64,000 nucleotides of DNA, taken from positions 124,001 through 188,000 of the forward strand of contig NZ_JBNJQR010000001.1 of assembly GCF_050113715.1 (NCBI RefSeq), in the 5' to 3' direction. Both the position numbers and the translations under genes were made by a program. The notes beneath the pieces are model-generated. The model did not search any database, was not told the origin of the DNA, and was given only the letters and a program-made list of their open reading frames with translations. The DNA is from Brevibacillus_H ginsengisoli (GTDB lineage: Bacteria > Bacillota > Bacilli > Brevibacillales > Brevibacillaceae). Every line of letters begins with the position of its first letter. Position 1 is the stretch's first letter. Below, piece after piece: positions 35,589-43,692 of this stretch.

Positions 35589-36212
35589 ATGAATCCATTA
35601 TTTGAAGCGGTGTATCGCATTGATACGAAAAAGAAGTGCGTAGCTCTCACATTTGATATTGGTTGGGGAAACAAGGTACTTACACCTGTTCTTGATGTGT
35701 TATCAGCGAATAATGTGAAAAAAGCCACCTTTTTTCTATCCAGCACATGGGCAGTACAACGTCCACGTTTAGCTCGAAAAATTAAAAAGATGGGTTTCGA
35801 AATTGGATCGCATGGACATCTTCATGAAAATTACACCAAGCACAGCAACAAGTGGATCATCCGAGAAGTGAAATTGGCGGGTTCAGCGATACGTCGAGTT
35901 ACAGGCGTCAAATGCCGTCTGATCCGCACACCGAATGGTGATTTGAATTCCCGTGTGACAAAACAGCTTGCTTCCCTTGGATACAGTACGATTCACTGGA
36001 GTGTGGACTCCATGGATTGGACGAATCCGGGAATCCGCGCTATTATTCGGAATTCTACTGAAAAAGTAAAACCAGGTGACATTCTGCTGCTTCACGCAAG
36101 CGATTCGGCGCGTCAGACACCCAAGGCCCTTCCGATTATCATCCGTAGGCTGCGAAAAAAAGGATTCCATTTTGTGACCGTACCGGAATTGATGCGCCTG
36201 AGAGTTAAATAA
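35589..36212 (+). CDS. PdaB-like polysaccharide deacetylase
   Basis: 207 residues from ATG 35589 (GAAAGGAGG 6 bases upstream); the frame is open further upstream but overlaps the divergent glycosyltransferase. Motif 1 is ALTFDIGWGN, motif 2 SHGHLH, motif 3 RTPNGD (Pro and Gly partly replaced). Closely related to the deacetylase at 32195-32839. It is transcribed away from the minus-strand cluster, probably from a shared divergent control region at 35515-35575. Same inferred role in spore glycan or cortex modification. Confidence 0.83.
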   Translation: MNPLFEAVYRIDTKKKCVALTFDIGWGNKVLTPVLDVLSANNVKKATFFLSSTWAVQRPRLARKIKKMGFEIGSHGHLHENYTKHSNKWIIREVKLAGSAIRRVTGVKCRLIRTPNGDLNSRVTKQLASLGYSTIHWSVDSMDWTNPGIRAIIRNSTEKVKPGDILLLHASDSARQTPKALPIIIRRLRKKGFHFVTVPELMRLRVK

Positions 36213-36407
36213 TCTCTTTGGTCATCAATAAATCCACATTCTTTCTCCTTCCTTCATTGCTTTTTTCTGCAGTTTCAACATTATATTCATCACTTTTGTA
36301 GTTGAATAGACAAGCACCTATGAATCCTATATTTTCTTGACTGGTCTTGGATTCGGACCATCCAGACTGGAGCAACGATGATAATAGGCAGAAATCATAA
36401 TAACCAA

Positions 36408-36440
36408 AAAGAAGCTCATGCCGTATGCTTGAGCTTCTTT
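36408..36440 (-). terminator. Terminator of the EamA gene
   Basis: AAAGAAGCTCA (36408-36418) pairs with TGAGCTTCTTT (36430-36440); an A run to the left supplies the T tract for the minus strand. 36213-36407 holds no supported gene. Confidence 0.8.
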
Positions 36441-36465
36441 GCTTCTTCTAAATGTGCTTCTGTGT

Positions 36466-37404
36466 TCAGCAACTCTTTGAATCTCGCGCTATTACTTTCT
36501 TTTTCCCAAAATAATTCGTCCCCATTACCCCCGCAATAATCAGCACCGAACCGATGATATGAAACAGCTTAATTTCCTCCCCAAGGAACATCGCTCCGGC
36601 AGCAATAGAGACGACTGTCGACAGATTGGAGAACACACTTGTTTTGGAAGCCTCTAATTTGGACAAGGAGTAGTTTGAGGTTAAGGCTGTAACGAGCGAA
36701 GACATCACCCCTAGGTAGAGGATCGACACGATAAAGGTACCATTGGTCAGCGGCGCGATTAAGTGGTTAAGCGTCCCAGCAGATAGGTGACCGAAGACCG
36801 ATACAACGAGAAAGGTAACAAAGCCGATTCCTAACATCAAATAGGTGATTTCTACTGGCTTATACGTCTTCAAAAGCGACCGCGCCAAAACGCTGTAGCC
36901 TGCGGAAGCCAGACACGATAAGAACAACAGGAATATCCCCGTCTCGTTCGACAAATCAATGCTGCTTCCTTTCATGACAAAGATGTACACAACACCGAGC
37001 ACCGACAGCAAAATGGACAGCTTCTGCAGAACGGTTGTCGCTTCCTTCAAAAATATAGAGGCCAGCAACATCGTCAAGACTGGTGTGAAAGCGTAGAGGA
37101 TGCCACCTTCGGAAGAGGTAGCGTGCTGCATACCAAATGCTTGAAGCGTGAAGAATCCAAGCGGGTACATGGTGGCCAGCAGTAACGCTTTCCCTAACGG
37201 TTTGCCGCGGTAGTTCAATTTTACTTGTCCGAACAGTACCGGGATGGACATGACCGCAAAGGAAGCGGTAAAACGGTACGTCAGTGTGTCAACCGGGTTG
37301 GCGAATTCGAGCGCCATTTTGGTAAACAAGAACGAAAGTCCGATAATTGCCGCGTTCAGCACCGAACATAAATAAGCAAGTTTGAGTCCTTTTTGATTCA
37401 TCAT
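36466..37404 (-). CDS. EamA-family (DMT) transporter
   Basis: 312 residues from ATG 37404 (GGAGGAAACC upstream); the longer frame to 37446 lacks a ribosome site. Ten membrane helices in two repeated EamA halves (AAIIGLSFLFTKMALEFANP and SVLGVVYIFVMKGS; MSSLVTALTSNYSLSKLEASKTS). Exports small metabolites such as amino acids or vitamins. It is divergent from a MocR-type regulator, so it may handle a compound linked to pyridoxal phosphate or amino acids. Confidence 0.85.
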   Translation of the reverse strand: MMNQKGLKLAYLCSVLNAAIIGLSFLFTKMALEFANPVDTLTYRFTASFAVMSIPVLFGQVKLNYRGKPLGKALLLATMYPLGFFTLQAFGMQHATSSEGGILYAFTPVLTMLLASIFLKEATTVLQKLSILLSVLGVVYIFVMKGSSIDLSNETGIFLLFLSCLASAGYSVLARSLLKTYKPVEITYLMLGIGFVTFLVVSVFGHLSAGTLNHLIAPLTNGTFIVSILYLGVMSSLVTALTSNYSLSKLEASKTSVFSNLSTVVSIAAGAMFLGEEIKLFHIIGSVLIIAGVMGTNYFGKKKVIARDSKSC

Positions 37405-37510
37405 GGTTTCCTCCAGTTTCGTAATGTCTGGATCGACATCGCGCAAATCAATCCGTTACTGGAAATAGTAGGGCTTGCTGTTGATTGGAACAATCGCTTT
37501 TTATTAAAAG

Positions 37511-37543
37511 TGTATCGATACAGTTGGCTTGTTCTTTTATAAT
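37511..37543. promoter_or_regulatory. Divergent control region with a 12-bp palindrome
   Basis: TGTATCGATACA (37511-37522) is a perfect palindrome and TATAAT (37538-37543) a -10 candidate for the MocR-type gene. MocR proteins bind such intergenic sites. Confidence 0.55.
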
Positions 37544-37569
37544 GAGGAGAGAAAAGGGAGGGGAGTGGC

Positions 37570-38916
37570 GTGAAAAAATACTTGTCGATTCTGTCAGATA
37601 TGGAACAAAAAATGAACGACGGCCACTACCGTTCGGGACAAAAACTTCCTTCCGTTCGCAATGCCGCGAGCTCATACGGATGCAGTATCAGCACGATCAT
37701 TCGGGCATACGCGGAACTGGAAAAGCGCCACGCCATCTATTCAATTGCTCAAAGCGGCTATTACGTGGTCGACAAACCTGGAGACAGGTCGGATGAATCC
37801 GAAAGCAAACTGATCGATTTTGCTTCGGCTTCACCTGATCCCAATCTGTTTCCGTATGTGGATTTTCAGCACTGTTTGAACAAGGCGATTGATACATACA
37901 AACACCAGCTGTTTACCTACGGCGATTCAAAAGGCCTCCATAAGCTTCGTCTCACACTTACTTCTCATCTGGCCACAGATCAAGTATTTGCAAAAATGGA
38001 GCAAATTGTGGTTACTTCGGGTGTTCAGCAGTCGTTGGAAATTTTGGCGAAAATGCCTTTTCCAAATGGAAAGTCGGTGATTTTGGTCGAACAGCCAAGT
38101 TACGATATATATTTGCGGTTTCTTGAGACGGAGGGCATACCAGTTTGCGGAATCGCTCGTTCGACAAAAGGCATTGATTTGCGGGAATTGGAGGAGAAGT
38201 TTAAAAACGGCGGAATTAAATTTTTTTACACGATGTCAAGATATCACAATCCGCTCGGCACTTCATACAGCGTGGACGAGAGGAAAGCGATCGCCCGTTT
38301 GGCAAGCAAATACGACGTGTACATCGTGGAGGACGATTACATGGCCGACTTGGGAGAGGAACAGGGTTTCGATCCTATTTACGCGTACAACACCACTTCA
38401 CACGTCGTTTATGTAAAAAGCTTTTCGAAAATCATATTTCCGGGATTGAGATTGGGTGCAGTCGTTCTACCGGAACCTTTGCAAGAAATGTTCGATGAAT
38501 ACAAACGATACCCCGACACCTCGTTATTGTCGCAGGCGGCACTCGAGGTCTATATCAAAAATGGCATGTACGAGCGACACAAGCACAAAATTTACAGCCT
38601 CTATGCGGTGCGGGTTCGCGCGTTAAAAGAGGCCGTACGGCGGTATAACCATGCGGGATTGATTGAAATATCTGGCGAAAGCTCCGGTGTTTATACACAG
38701 TTTAAACTTCCGCCAACCGTCAATTTGGAGCAACTAACGAAGCGGCTTACGATGAGAAATGTTAGCGTTGTCTCTGGGAAAGGTTTTTATCTATCGAATT
38801 ATCTAGAGCGGGAAAAGTTTTTGCGAATCAGCATTTCGCAGGCGAATCCGGAGCAGATTGACGAGGGGGTTAAAGCGATCGTCGAGGAAGTGAGAAGGGG
38901 AAGCGGAAAAGTCTAG
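37570..38916 (+). CDS. MocR/PdxR-type regulator (GntR DNA-binding plus aminotransferase domain)
   Basis: 448 residues from GTG 37570 (AAGGGAGGGG upstream). Winged helix at 1-70 (SGQKLPSVRNAASSYGCSISTIIRAYAELEKRHAIY, in pieces), then a fold-type I aminotransferase domain with the pyridoxal-phosphate lysine at about 287 in SFSKIIFPGLRLG and the cofactor-phosphate and Asp region YIVEDDYMADLG. Such proteins sense PLP or an amino-acid adduct and activate a neighbouring operon. The divergent EamA gene is the likely target. Confidence 0.88.
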   Translation: MKKYLSILSDMEQKMNDGHYRSGQKLPSVRNAASSYGCSISTIIRAYAELEKRHAIYSIAQSGYYVVDKPGDRSDESESKLIDFASASPDPNLFPYVDFQHCLNKAIDTYKHQLFTYGDSKGLHKLRLTLTSHLATDQVFAKMEQIVVTSGVQQSLEILAKMPFPNGKSVILVEQPSYDIYLRFLETEGIPVCGIARSTKGIDLRELEEKFKNGGIKFFYTMSRYHNPLGTSYSVDERKAIARLASKYDVYIVEDDYMADLGEEQGFDPIYAYNTTSHVVYVKSFSKIIFPGLRLGAVVLPEPLQEMFDEYKRYPDTSLLSQAALEVYIKNGMYERHKHKIYSLYAVRVRALKEAVRRYNHAGLIEISGESSGVYTQFKLPPTVNLEQLTKRLTMRNVSVVSGKGFYLSNYLEREKFLRISISQANPEQIDEGVKAIVEEVRRGSGKV

Positions 38917-39000
38917 ACCCCAGCATTTACCTATGGATTTTTTACCTGACTCGACGGAAAATAAGGGTAACAAGTCTAGTATTTTCTTGGGGATATAGGA

Positions 39001-39033
39001 AAGCAACCAAATTCTGCAGAAGGTTGCTTTTTT
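39001..39033 (+). terminator. Terminator after the MocR-type gene
   Basis: AAGCAACC (39001-39008) pairs with GGTTGCTT (39022-39029), then TTTTC. Confidence 0.8.
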
Positions 39034-39146
39034 CTTATTTTTGCATGAATTACCGTATTTTTTACAATGAAAAAGGACTATCGAACTAGTACAATTGGTT
39101 TATCACTTACTTACTACCCTTTAAGCCAATTAATTATATGGGGGGT

Positions 39147-39225
39147 GCTATCGGTTATTTACTTGCCGATAGCTTTTTTTGTTTTGGGGTTCCTCGCCTT
39201 TGCGGGGACTTTTTGCTTTAATAGG
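39147..39225 (+). terminator. Two further hairpin terminators ahead of the SRAP gene
   Basis: GCTATCGG (39147-39154) pairs with CCGATAGC (39166-39173), then seven T. A second weaker hairpin (TCCTCG/CGGGGA near 39190-39209) is followed by CTTTTTGC. Both lie in the leader of the SRAP gene, 25-100 bases before its start, and could attenuate it. Confidence 0.65.
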
Positions 39226-39252
39226 GATAAGATGAGCTCAGGAGGACGGAAT

Positions 39253-39936
39253 ATGTGCGGGCGATACACTCTTGTGACAGATCATGAGACCATGATGAAG
39301 CGTTTTTTTATTAATGGAGTACCCATTGATTTGCACCCTCGCTACAATATTGCTCCCGGGCAAATGATTCCCTCGATTATTCAAGACAAAGGGACGAGGA
39401 GAATCGGACAGCTACGGTGGGGACTTGTTCCAGCTTGGACCAAGGATGACAAGCTCGGCTATAAAATGATGAATGCCAAGGCCGAGACGATTGAGGAGAA
39501 GCCAGCTTTTCGGAATCTTTTCGCGCGGAAACGATGTATCATTCCGGCGGACGGGTTCTATGAGTGGAAGCAAACGAAACACGGCAAGCAACCAATGAGG
39601 ATGACGCTAAAGAATCAGGGATTATTTGCTTTTGCTGGACTGTACGATACCTGGATTCGTCCTGATGGGGAGAAAATCCATAGCTGTACGATCATTACGA
39701 CTGAACCTAATCGTATTGTGGCTGATATTCATGAGCGGATGCCCGTCATTTTAAGACCTGAGGATGAGGGAATATGGCTAGATCGTGAGGAGTATGATCC
39801 AAAATTGCTTCGATCCTTATTGGTTCCTTACGACGCAAACGAAATGGAAGCCTACCCTGTCTCGGCCAAAGTAGGAAACGTCCGGTACGATCAGCCGGAA
39901 TGCATAGCTAAAATAACGGAAACCCACCTTAATTGA
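39253..39936 (+). CDS. SRAP-family DNA-protein crosslink enzyme (YedK/HMCES type)
   Basis: 227 residues from ATG 39253 (GGAGGACGGA upstream). The start is fixed by biology: Met must be removed to expose Cys2 (MCGRYTL). Other active-site residues are Asn32 in RYNIAP, Glu78 in NAKAETIEEKPAFR and His160 in DIHERMPVIL. The enzyme crosslinks to abasic sites in single-stranded DNA and shields them. The open frame reaching back to 39067 crosses a terminator hairpin and is not coding. Confidence 0.93.
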   Translation: MCGRYTLVTDHETMMKRFFINGVPIDLHPRYNIAPGQMIPSIIQDKGTRRIGQLRWGLVPAWTKDDKLGYKMMNAKAETIEEKPAFRNLFARKRCIIPADGFYEWKQTKHGKQPMRMTLKNQGLFAFAGLYDTWIRPDGEKIHSCTIITTEPNRIVADIHERMPVILRPEDEGIWLDREEYDPKLLRSLLVPYDANEMEAYPVSAKVGNVRYDQPECIAKITETHLN

Positions 39937-39948
39937 AAGGTGGGTTTT
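39921..39948. terminator. Bidirectional terminator overlapping the SRAP stop codon
   Basis: AACCCACCTT (39921-39930) pairs with AAGGTGGGTT (39937-39946). The TGA stop (39934-39936) lies in the loop. Confidence 0.8.
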
Positions 39949-39956
39949 GCTTAGAA

Positions 39957-40463
39957 TTATCGCTGTGTACCTTCTTCGCGATTTTTCCCTCTCATGCCTG
40001 CAAGACCGAACAATCCCAAGAGACCAAGCCAGCCCCAATTGGAAGTGCGGGTTGGGGTTGTTGCATTTGTCCGGTAGCCAGTATTTGTTCCAGTGGTACC
40101 GTAGGTCGATGGAGTGCTAGTTGTTCCATAGGTGCTTGGAGTGGTTCTGGTTCCGTAAGTGCCTGTTCCAGTAGTTCCGTAAGTGCCAGGAGCGTATGTC
40201 CCGGTGGTTCCATAGGTACCGTAAGCCCCTGGTGTGGTAGCAGTAGTACCGTAAGCTCCAGTTGTGGGACCAGTAGTTCCATACGTGCCAGGAGTTGTTC
40301 CATAAACACCAGGTGTTCCGGTAGTAGTACCCATTGTTCCAGTAGTACCCATTCCTGTTGTTCCGGATACGTTCCGATTACCAACAGTTTCAGCACTTGC
40401 TGCTGAACCCAAAACAAATGTCAAAACTAAGGCCAAGGCAGTTATGTTCATTTTTTTCAGCAT
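39957..40463 (-). CDS. Thr/Gly-repeat WGxxGxxG-anchored surface protein
   Basis: 168 residues. Signal peptide 1-24 (ALALVLTFVLGSAASA). Residues 35-125 are an imperfect repeat of TTGTYGTT-type units (Tyr, Gly, Thr, Pro only). The tail SNWGWLGLLGLFGLAGMRGKNRE carries the WGxxGxxG motif plus a hydrophobic helix and basic end, a membrane-sorting signal known in Bacillota. It is probably an extended, perhaps glycosylated, surface protein. On the other strand the repeats give long false reading frames. Confidence 0.8.
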   Translation of the reverse strand: MLKKMNITALALVLTFVLGSAASAETVGNRNVSGTTGMGTTGTMGTTTGTPGVYGTTPGTYGTTGPTTGAYGTTATTPGAYGTYGTTGTYAPGTYGTTGTGTYGTRTTPSTYGTTSTPSTYGTTGTNTGYRTNATTPTRTSNWGWLGLLGLFGLAGMRGKNREEGTQR

Positions 40464-40608
40464 AATTACCCCCAGTAGTGTAGTTTTGTTTTAGCGTATT
40501 ACAAGCAGTATTTTTCCCCGGGGGTATGTTTTTATTACACGGTATACTTCTTGGTGTTTTTTTTCTCATTTACCTAAATCAATAACCACACGAGTAACGA
40601 AGGGATAC

Positions 40609-40896
40609 TTAGCTAAAAAACAAGTCAAGAATATTATTAGAAAGTAATGAGTCCTGCTTGTAAAATTCACTGTAGCCACAAGAGTTACAAGATACAACAG
40701 AATATCGCTGGTAATGTACATCCAGCATGCGGGATAGCACGCCACCGGTCGCGGACATCTCCGTAACAGAAGCGGAGGAAGAGCCGCACTTGGGACAGCC
40801 TTTTCTTTTGTTTTGGCTCAGAGTTTCTTGGCGCGTGCAACGACATTTTAAATTATGATCTAACCGTTCCTTACAAATTCCACAAACATCAGTCAT
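40609..40896 (-). CDS. Small zinc-ribbon protein
   Basis: 95 residues from ATG 40896 (GCAGGTGATGA upstream). Three Cys pairs: CGIC and CRC early, CPKC in the middle and CNSC near the end, forming two probable zinc sites. The C-terminal part (YQRYSVVSCNSCGYSEFYK) is typical of zinc-ribbon nucleic-acid-binding proteins. The frame is open back to 40971 without a start signal. Role unknown. Confidence 0.7.
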   Translation of the reverse strand: MTDVCGICKERLDHNLKCRCTRQETLSQNKRKGCPKCGSSSASVTEMSATGGVLSRMLDVHYQRYSVVSCNSCGYSEFYKQDSLLSNNILDLFFS

Positions 40897-40959
40897 TTCA
40901 TCACCTGCTAAATTATGGTATTTATCAATTGTAACATTGGATTCGTTAATTCCCCAATA

Positions 40960-40992
40960 AAAAAACCGCATTATTTATAAAATAATACGGTC
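40960..40992 (-). terminator. Terminator after the YdjM-like gene
   Basis: CCGCATTATTT (40966-40976) pairs with AAATAATACGG (40980-40990), with an A run to the left giving T on the minus strand. Confidence 0.75.
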
Positions 40993-41010
40993 CGTTCGGT
41001 GCTGTGAAAG

Positions 41011-41580
41011 CTAGGCAATCCCCAGTACATCGGTAAGTAGGGATAATCCTAATAAAATGCCCAATACTAAGGTGGAGAGAACCGCCCACTTTCTTTGAAC
41101 ACCCACTGTTCCTGGTAGGATCGATCGAGCGTACATCGTCAATCCGACGGCGATAAGGATGAATTCGATCACGATGCTGACGATTGAAAATTGCCATAAT
41201 CCAAAACCAAGAAGCGGCAAATTACCATAATTGCCAGGCAAGATGGGAAGGTCTGGGCGATGAACCAGAAGATCCAGAATCCAATGGCTAAATACCATTG
41301 CGGAAATAATCAAACCGCCTCTTAACCCCCATAGGTACTTCGCAAAATGTCCAGCCACCATAGCAATGAACAAAGCGCCAACGAGCGAATGCGTGTAATC
41401 GGCGTGAATAATGCTTCCACCGTACCCAGGAGCGACAGGCTCCATCGTCTCCACGCCGCTTAAGAATAACGGAACGAAAATGACATCGAGCAATTGCGTG
41501 CTAAGCATCAATGCCCAAAGCGGTACTTGCTTGGTTTTGGCTTTCACCGCTGCCGCTAATCCGAAATGTCCTGCAAACAT
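41011..41580 (-). CDS. Integral membrane protein, YdjM-like metal-dependent hydrolase fold
   Basis: 189 residues with five to six helices. Conserved polar residues lie in membrane segments: HFG at 5, DYTHSL, and FSHWILDLLVHRPDLP. This HxxxD/DHxxH-like arrangement recalls the YdjM/YfcA-type putative membrane hydrolases. ATG 41580 directly follows the stop codon of a 29-residue peptide gene, with its ribosome site inside that gene. Third gene of a TetR-controlled minus-strand operon. Confidence 0.6.
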   Translation of the reverse strand: MFAGHFGLAAAVKAKTKQVPLWALMLSTQLLDVIFVPLFLSGVETMEPVAPGYGGSIIHADYTHSLVGALFIAMVAGHFAKYLWGLRGGLIISAMVFSHWILDLLVHRPDLPILPGNYGNLPLLGFGLWQFSIVSIVIEFILIAVGLTMYARSILPGTVGVQRKWAVLSTLVLGILLGLSLLTDVLGIA

Positions 41581-41670
41581 TTAGTTCACTCCCTTTCCTG
41601 TAGATCGAGCTTTTGCGTCCAGCCACCCGCCTAATCCCGTAAAAAGTAAGACAAACAGAATAAAGTTCAT
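41581..41670 (-). CDS. 29-residue hydrophobic peptide
   Basis: Reads MNFILFVLLFTGLGGWLDAK and then ARSTGKGVN. One membrane helix with a polar tail. GGGAGAGG lies 6 bases before ATG 41670. The stop TAA abuts the ATG of the next gene, and the TetR stop is 2 bases upstream, so it is clamped between two real genes by coupling. Too short to assign a family. Confidence 0.65.
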   Translation of the reverse strand: MNFILFVLLFTGLGGWLDAKARSTGKGVN

Positions 41671-41672
41671 TT

Positions 41673-42326
41673 TCAGCCTCTCCCATCAGATGTTTTCTCA
41701 CTGTGAAGATTTTCTGTAAAGCCCGACAACATAACGTCAATGGCTAGCTCAAAGGTTGGGGTCAATCGCTCCATTAACTGCTCGCAGGACTCCGTGGATT
41801 GGAGGTAGGTTGTGATTACCCCATTTAGGAGAAAAAAATAGATGCGTGTGTACGCAAGCAGCTGTTCCTCATCGATCTGGTCGCCAACGTAATCCTGGAC
41901 TCCCTGACGCATCAACGCGAACAAATTGTTCCGTATTTTTTGTACTTCCAAAGCAGGCTCTTGTTCGTCTACGCGTGACGATTTGGCCATGAAAAACAGG
42001 GAGTACATATTTCGATTCAGCAAACAGAACTGGATGAACGTCAGACTGAAGGATTTTAGCCGCCCAACTGCGGGCAAATCCTGAATCAGGGTGATCGACT
42101 TAAGCTGCTCCTGCAAGGCAGTCAATGGCTCCATGGAAAGCTGGTGAAGGAGCGCTTCTTTGTCTTTGTAATACAGATAAATGGTGGTATGCGAGCATCC
42201 AGCCGCTTTGGCGATCTCCCGCATAGTGACGGAATCATACCCGCGGACGGCAAAAAGCTGTTGAGCTGCCAACAAAATAGCCTGTTTGGTTTCCTCAGCG
42301 CGAATTTCTTGACGGGATCTAGTCAT
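41673..42326 (-). CDS. TetR/AcrR family regulator
   Basis: 217 residues. Helix-turn-helix at 15-60 (AILLAAQQLFAVRGYDSVTMREIAKAAGCSHTTIYLYYKDKEALL, in pieces), then a helical effector domain. ATG 42326 is about 60 bases from a long palindrome at 42387-42425 made of two copies of ACTAACCATTGGTTA, its likely operator. It heads an operon with a small peptide and a membrane protein that it presumably represses together with itself. Confidence 0.87.
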   Translation of the reverse strand: MTRSRQEIRAEETKQAILLAAQQLFAVRGYDSVTMREIAKAAGCSHTTIYLYYKDKEALLHQLSMEPLTALQEQLKSITLIQDLPAVGRLKSFSLTFIQFCLLNRNMYSLFFMAKSSRVDEQEPALEVQKIRNNLFALMRQGVQDYVGDQIDEEQLLAYTRIYFFLLNGVITTYLQSTESCEQLMERLTPTFELAIDVMLSGFTENLHSEKTSDGRG

Positions 42327-42386
42327 AAATAACTTACTCCTTCTGGGGAGGTTGGATAAATAATTTTAGCAGTTGCTCTGCGAAGT

Positions 42387-42425
42387 AAACTAACCATTGG
42401 TTATAATATAACCAATGGTTAGTTT
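42387..42425. promoter_or_regulatory. Double TetR operator, perfect 19-bp inverted repeat
   Basis: AAACTAACCATTGGTTATA (42387-42405), one base, then its exact complement (42407-42425). Each arm is itself a near-palindrome TAACCATTGGTTA, so two dimers could bind side by side. Confidence 0.85.
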
Positions 42426-42454
42426 AGCGTCAAGGATAATTTTCCAAGGAGTCA

Positions 42455-43492
42455 CTAGATATGAATCGTACGCTGTTCCTTGTGACTTAGGATCGCGTAT
42501 TCAATTAGTCGAATCGTATTGCGGGCTTCTTCAGGCTTTACCGATGCGGACTCTCCAGATTGAATCGCCTTGGCAACATCCTCGTAAAACGCTTCATAAC
42601 AACCTGTGATTGTCTCCACAGTACTTTTCATCACAAGTCCGCCAATTTCGGCAGTAAGCTGTCCGTAGTTCTCTTCTCGATCCACCCCCCAGCCAGGGTC
42701 ACCTGGTTTTTTGCCTTGTCTCAGTTGTTCCTCCTGAGTATCCAATCCATATTTGATGAAGCTGCCTTGATCTCCATGAATAGCAAATCGCGGGCCTTTT
42801 TCCCGCACTAGCGAACCGGAGTGGAGAATCACCCGCATGTTTTCGTAGCCTAACACAAGATGAAAATAATCCGTTGTCGGGGAGCCTTGGCGCTCTGACC
42901 GAAGATCTGCCCAAATGGTTTGAGGCATTCCAAACAATAGCAATGCCTGATCAATCAGGTGGGAGCCGAGATCATACAAGAGGCCAGAACCCGGCAAATC
43001 CTGTTCGCGCCAGCGATTTTGGACTACTGGACGAAAGCGGTCAAAGTGGGATTCAAATACAGAGAGGTTGCCCAAAACTCCAGTGTCAAGAAGCTTGCGA
43101 ACGGTCAGAAAGTCATGATCCCATCTGCGGTTTTGATAAACGGTCAAGAGAACCTGATGTTCTTGAGCGAGGGAAATCAAATCATCCGCTTCTTGCGAGG
43201 TAATGGTGAAGGGCTTTTCCACGACAACGTGCTTCTTGGCAAGGATCGCCTGTTTCGCATACTCGAAGTGTGTTGTATTGGGACTGGTGACGATGACCAA
43301 ATTGATTTCTTTGTCTTGCAAAAGGGAATCTACATCAGCGTAAACCAAGGCTTCCGGATAATCTTGATGTACTTTGGACGGATTGCTCGAAACAACCCCT
43401 CGAAGCTGAAGCTCCTTTACCCGACTGATGATTGGTGCGTGAAAAATAGATCCGGATAATCCATAGCCGATGATTCCTACTTGAATAGTCAT
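42455..43492 (-). CDS. Gfo/Idh/MocA family oxidoreductase
   Basis: 345 residues from ATG 43492 (GGAGGAGATAAAC upstream); the frame to 43588 is not needed. Rossmann site QVGIIGYGLSGSIFHAPII at the N-terminus, then VVVEKPFTITSQEADDLI with the EKP motif and catalytic lysine. The C-terminal domain has LLYDLGSHLIDQAL (DxGxHxxD). Oxidises or reduces a sugar or inositol hydroxyl with NAD(P). Single gene; substrate unknown. Confidence 0.88.
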   Translation of the reverse strand: MTIQVGIIGYGLSGSIFHAPIISRVKELQLRGVVSSNPSKVHQDYPEALVYADVDSLLQDKEINLVIVTSPNTTHFEYAKQAILAKKHVVVEKPFTITSQEADDLISLAQEHQVLLTVYQNRRWDHDFLTVRKLLDTGVLGNLSVFESHFDRFRPVVQNRWREQDLPGSGLLYDLGSHLIDQALLLFGMPQTIWADLRSERQGSPTTDYFHLVLGYENMRVILHSGSLVREKGPRFAIHGDQGSFIKYGLDTQEEQLRQGKKPGDPGWGVDREENYGQLTAEIGGLVMKSTVETITGCYEAFYEDVAKAIQSGESASVKPEEARNTIRLIEYAILSHKEQRTIHI

Positions 43493-43692
43493 GTTTATCT
43501 CCTCCATCATGGATGATTTTTCATTATAATACTTCTCAGAGGGTTTACAACAACGAAGAACGGTAAAAAGCTGCAATAGCGGGACCATTCGAGGCGTTAT
43601 GGAAGGAAAATTAAATAAAATAATTTTTGTAACTTTTATTGGAAAACTCCGTCATATGAATAGAAATTATTTCCTTGTATGGAGGAGTTCCG

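Noticed and set aside
39067..39252. A 62-residue N-terminal extension of the SRAP protein
   Set aside because: It crosses terminator hairpins, and the enzyme needs Cys directly after the initiator Met.
39990..40400. A CRISPR array suggested by the repetitive DNA
   Set aside because: Repeats are short, imperfect and in frame, with no spacers of constant length and no cas genes.
39933..40417. Long reading frames on both strands opposite the Thr/Gly-repeat gene
   Set aside because: They are shadows of the repeat. Only the minus-strand frame 39957-40463 has a signal peptide, ribosome site and sorting tail.
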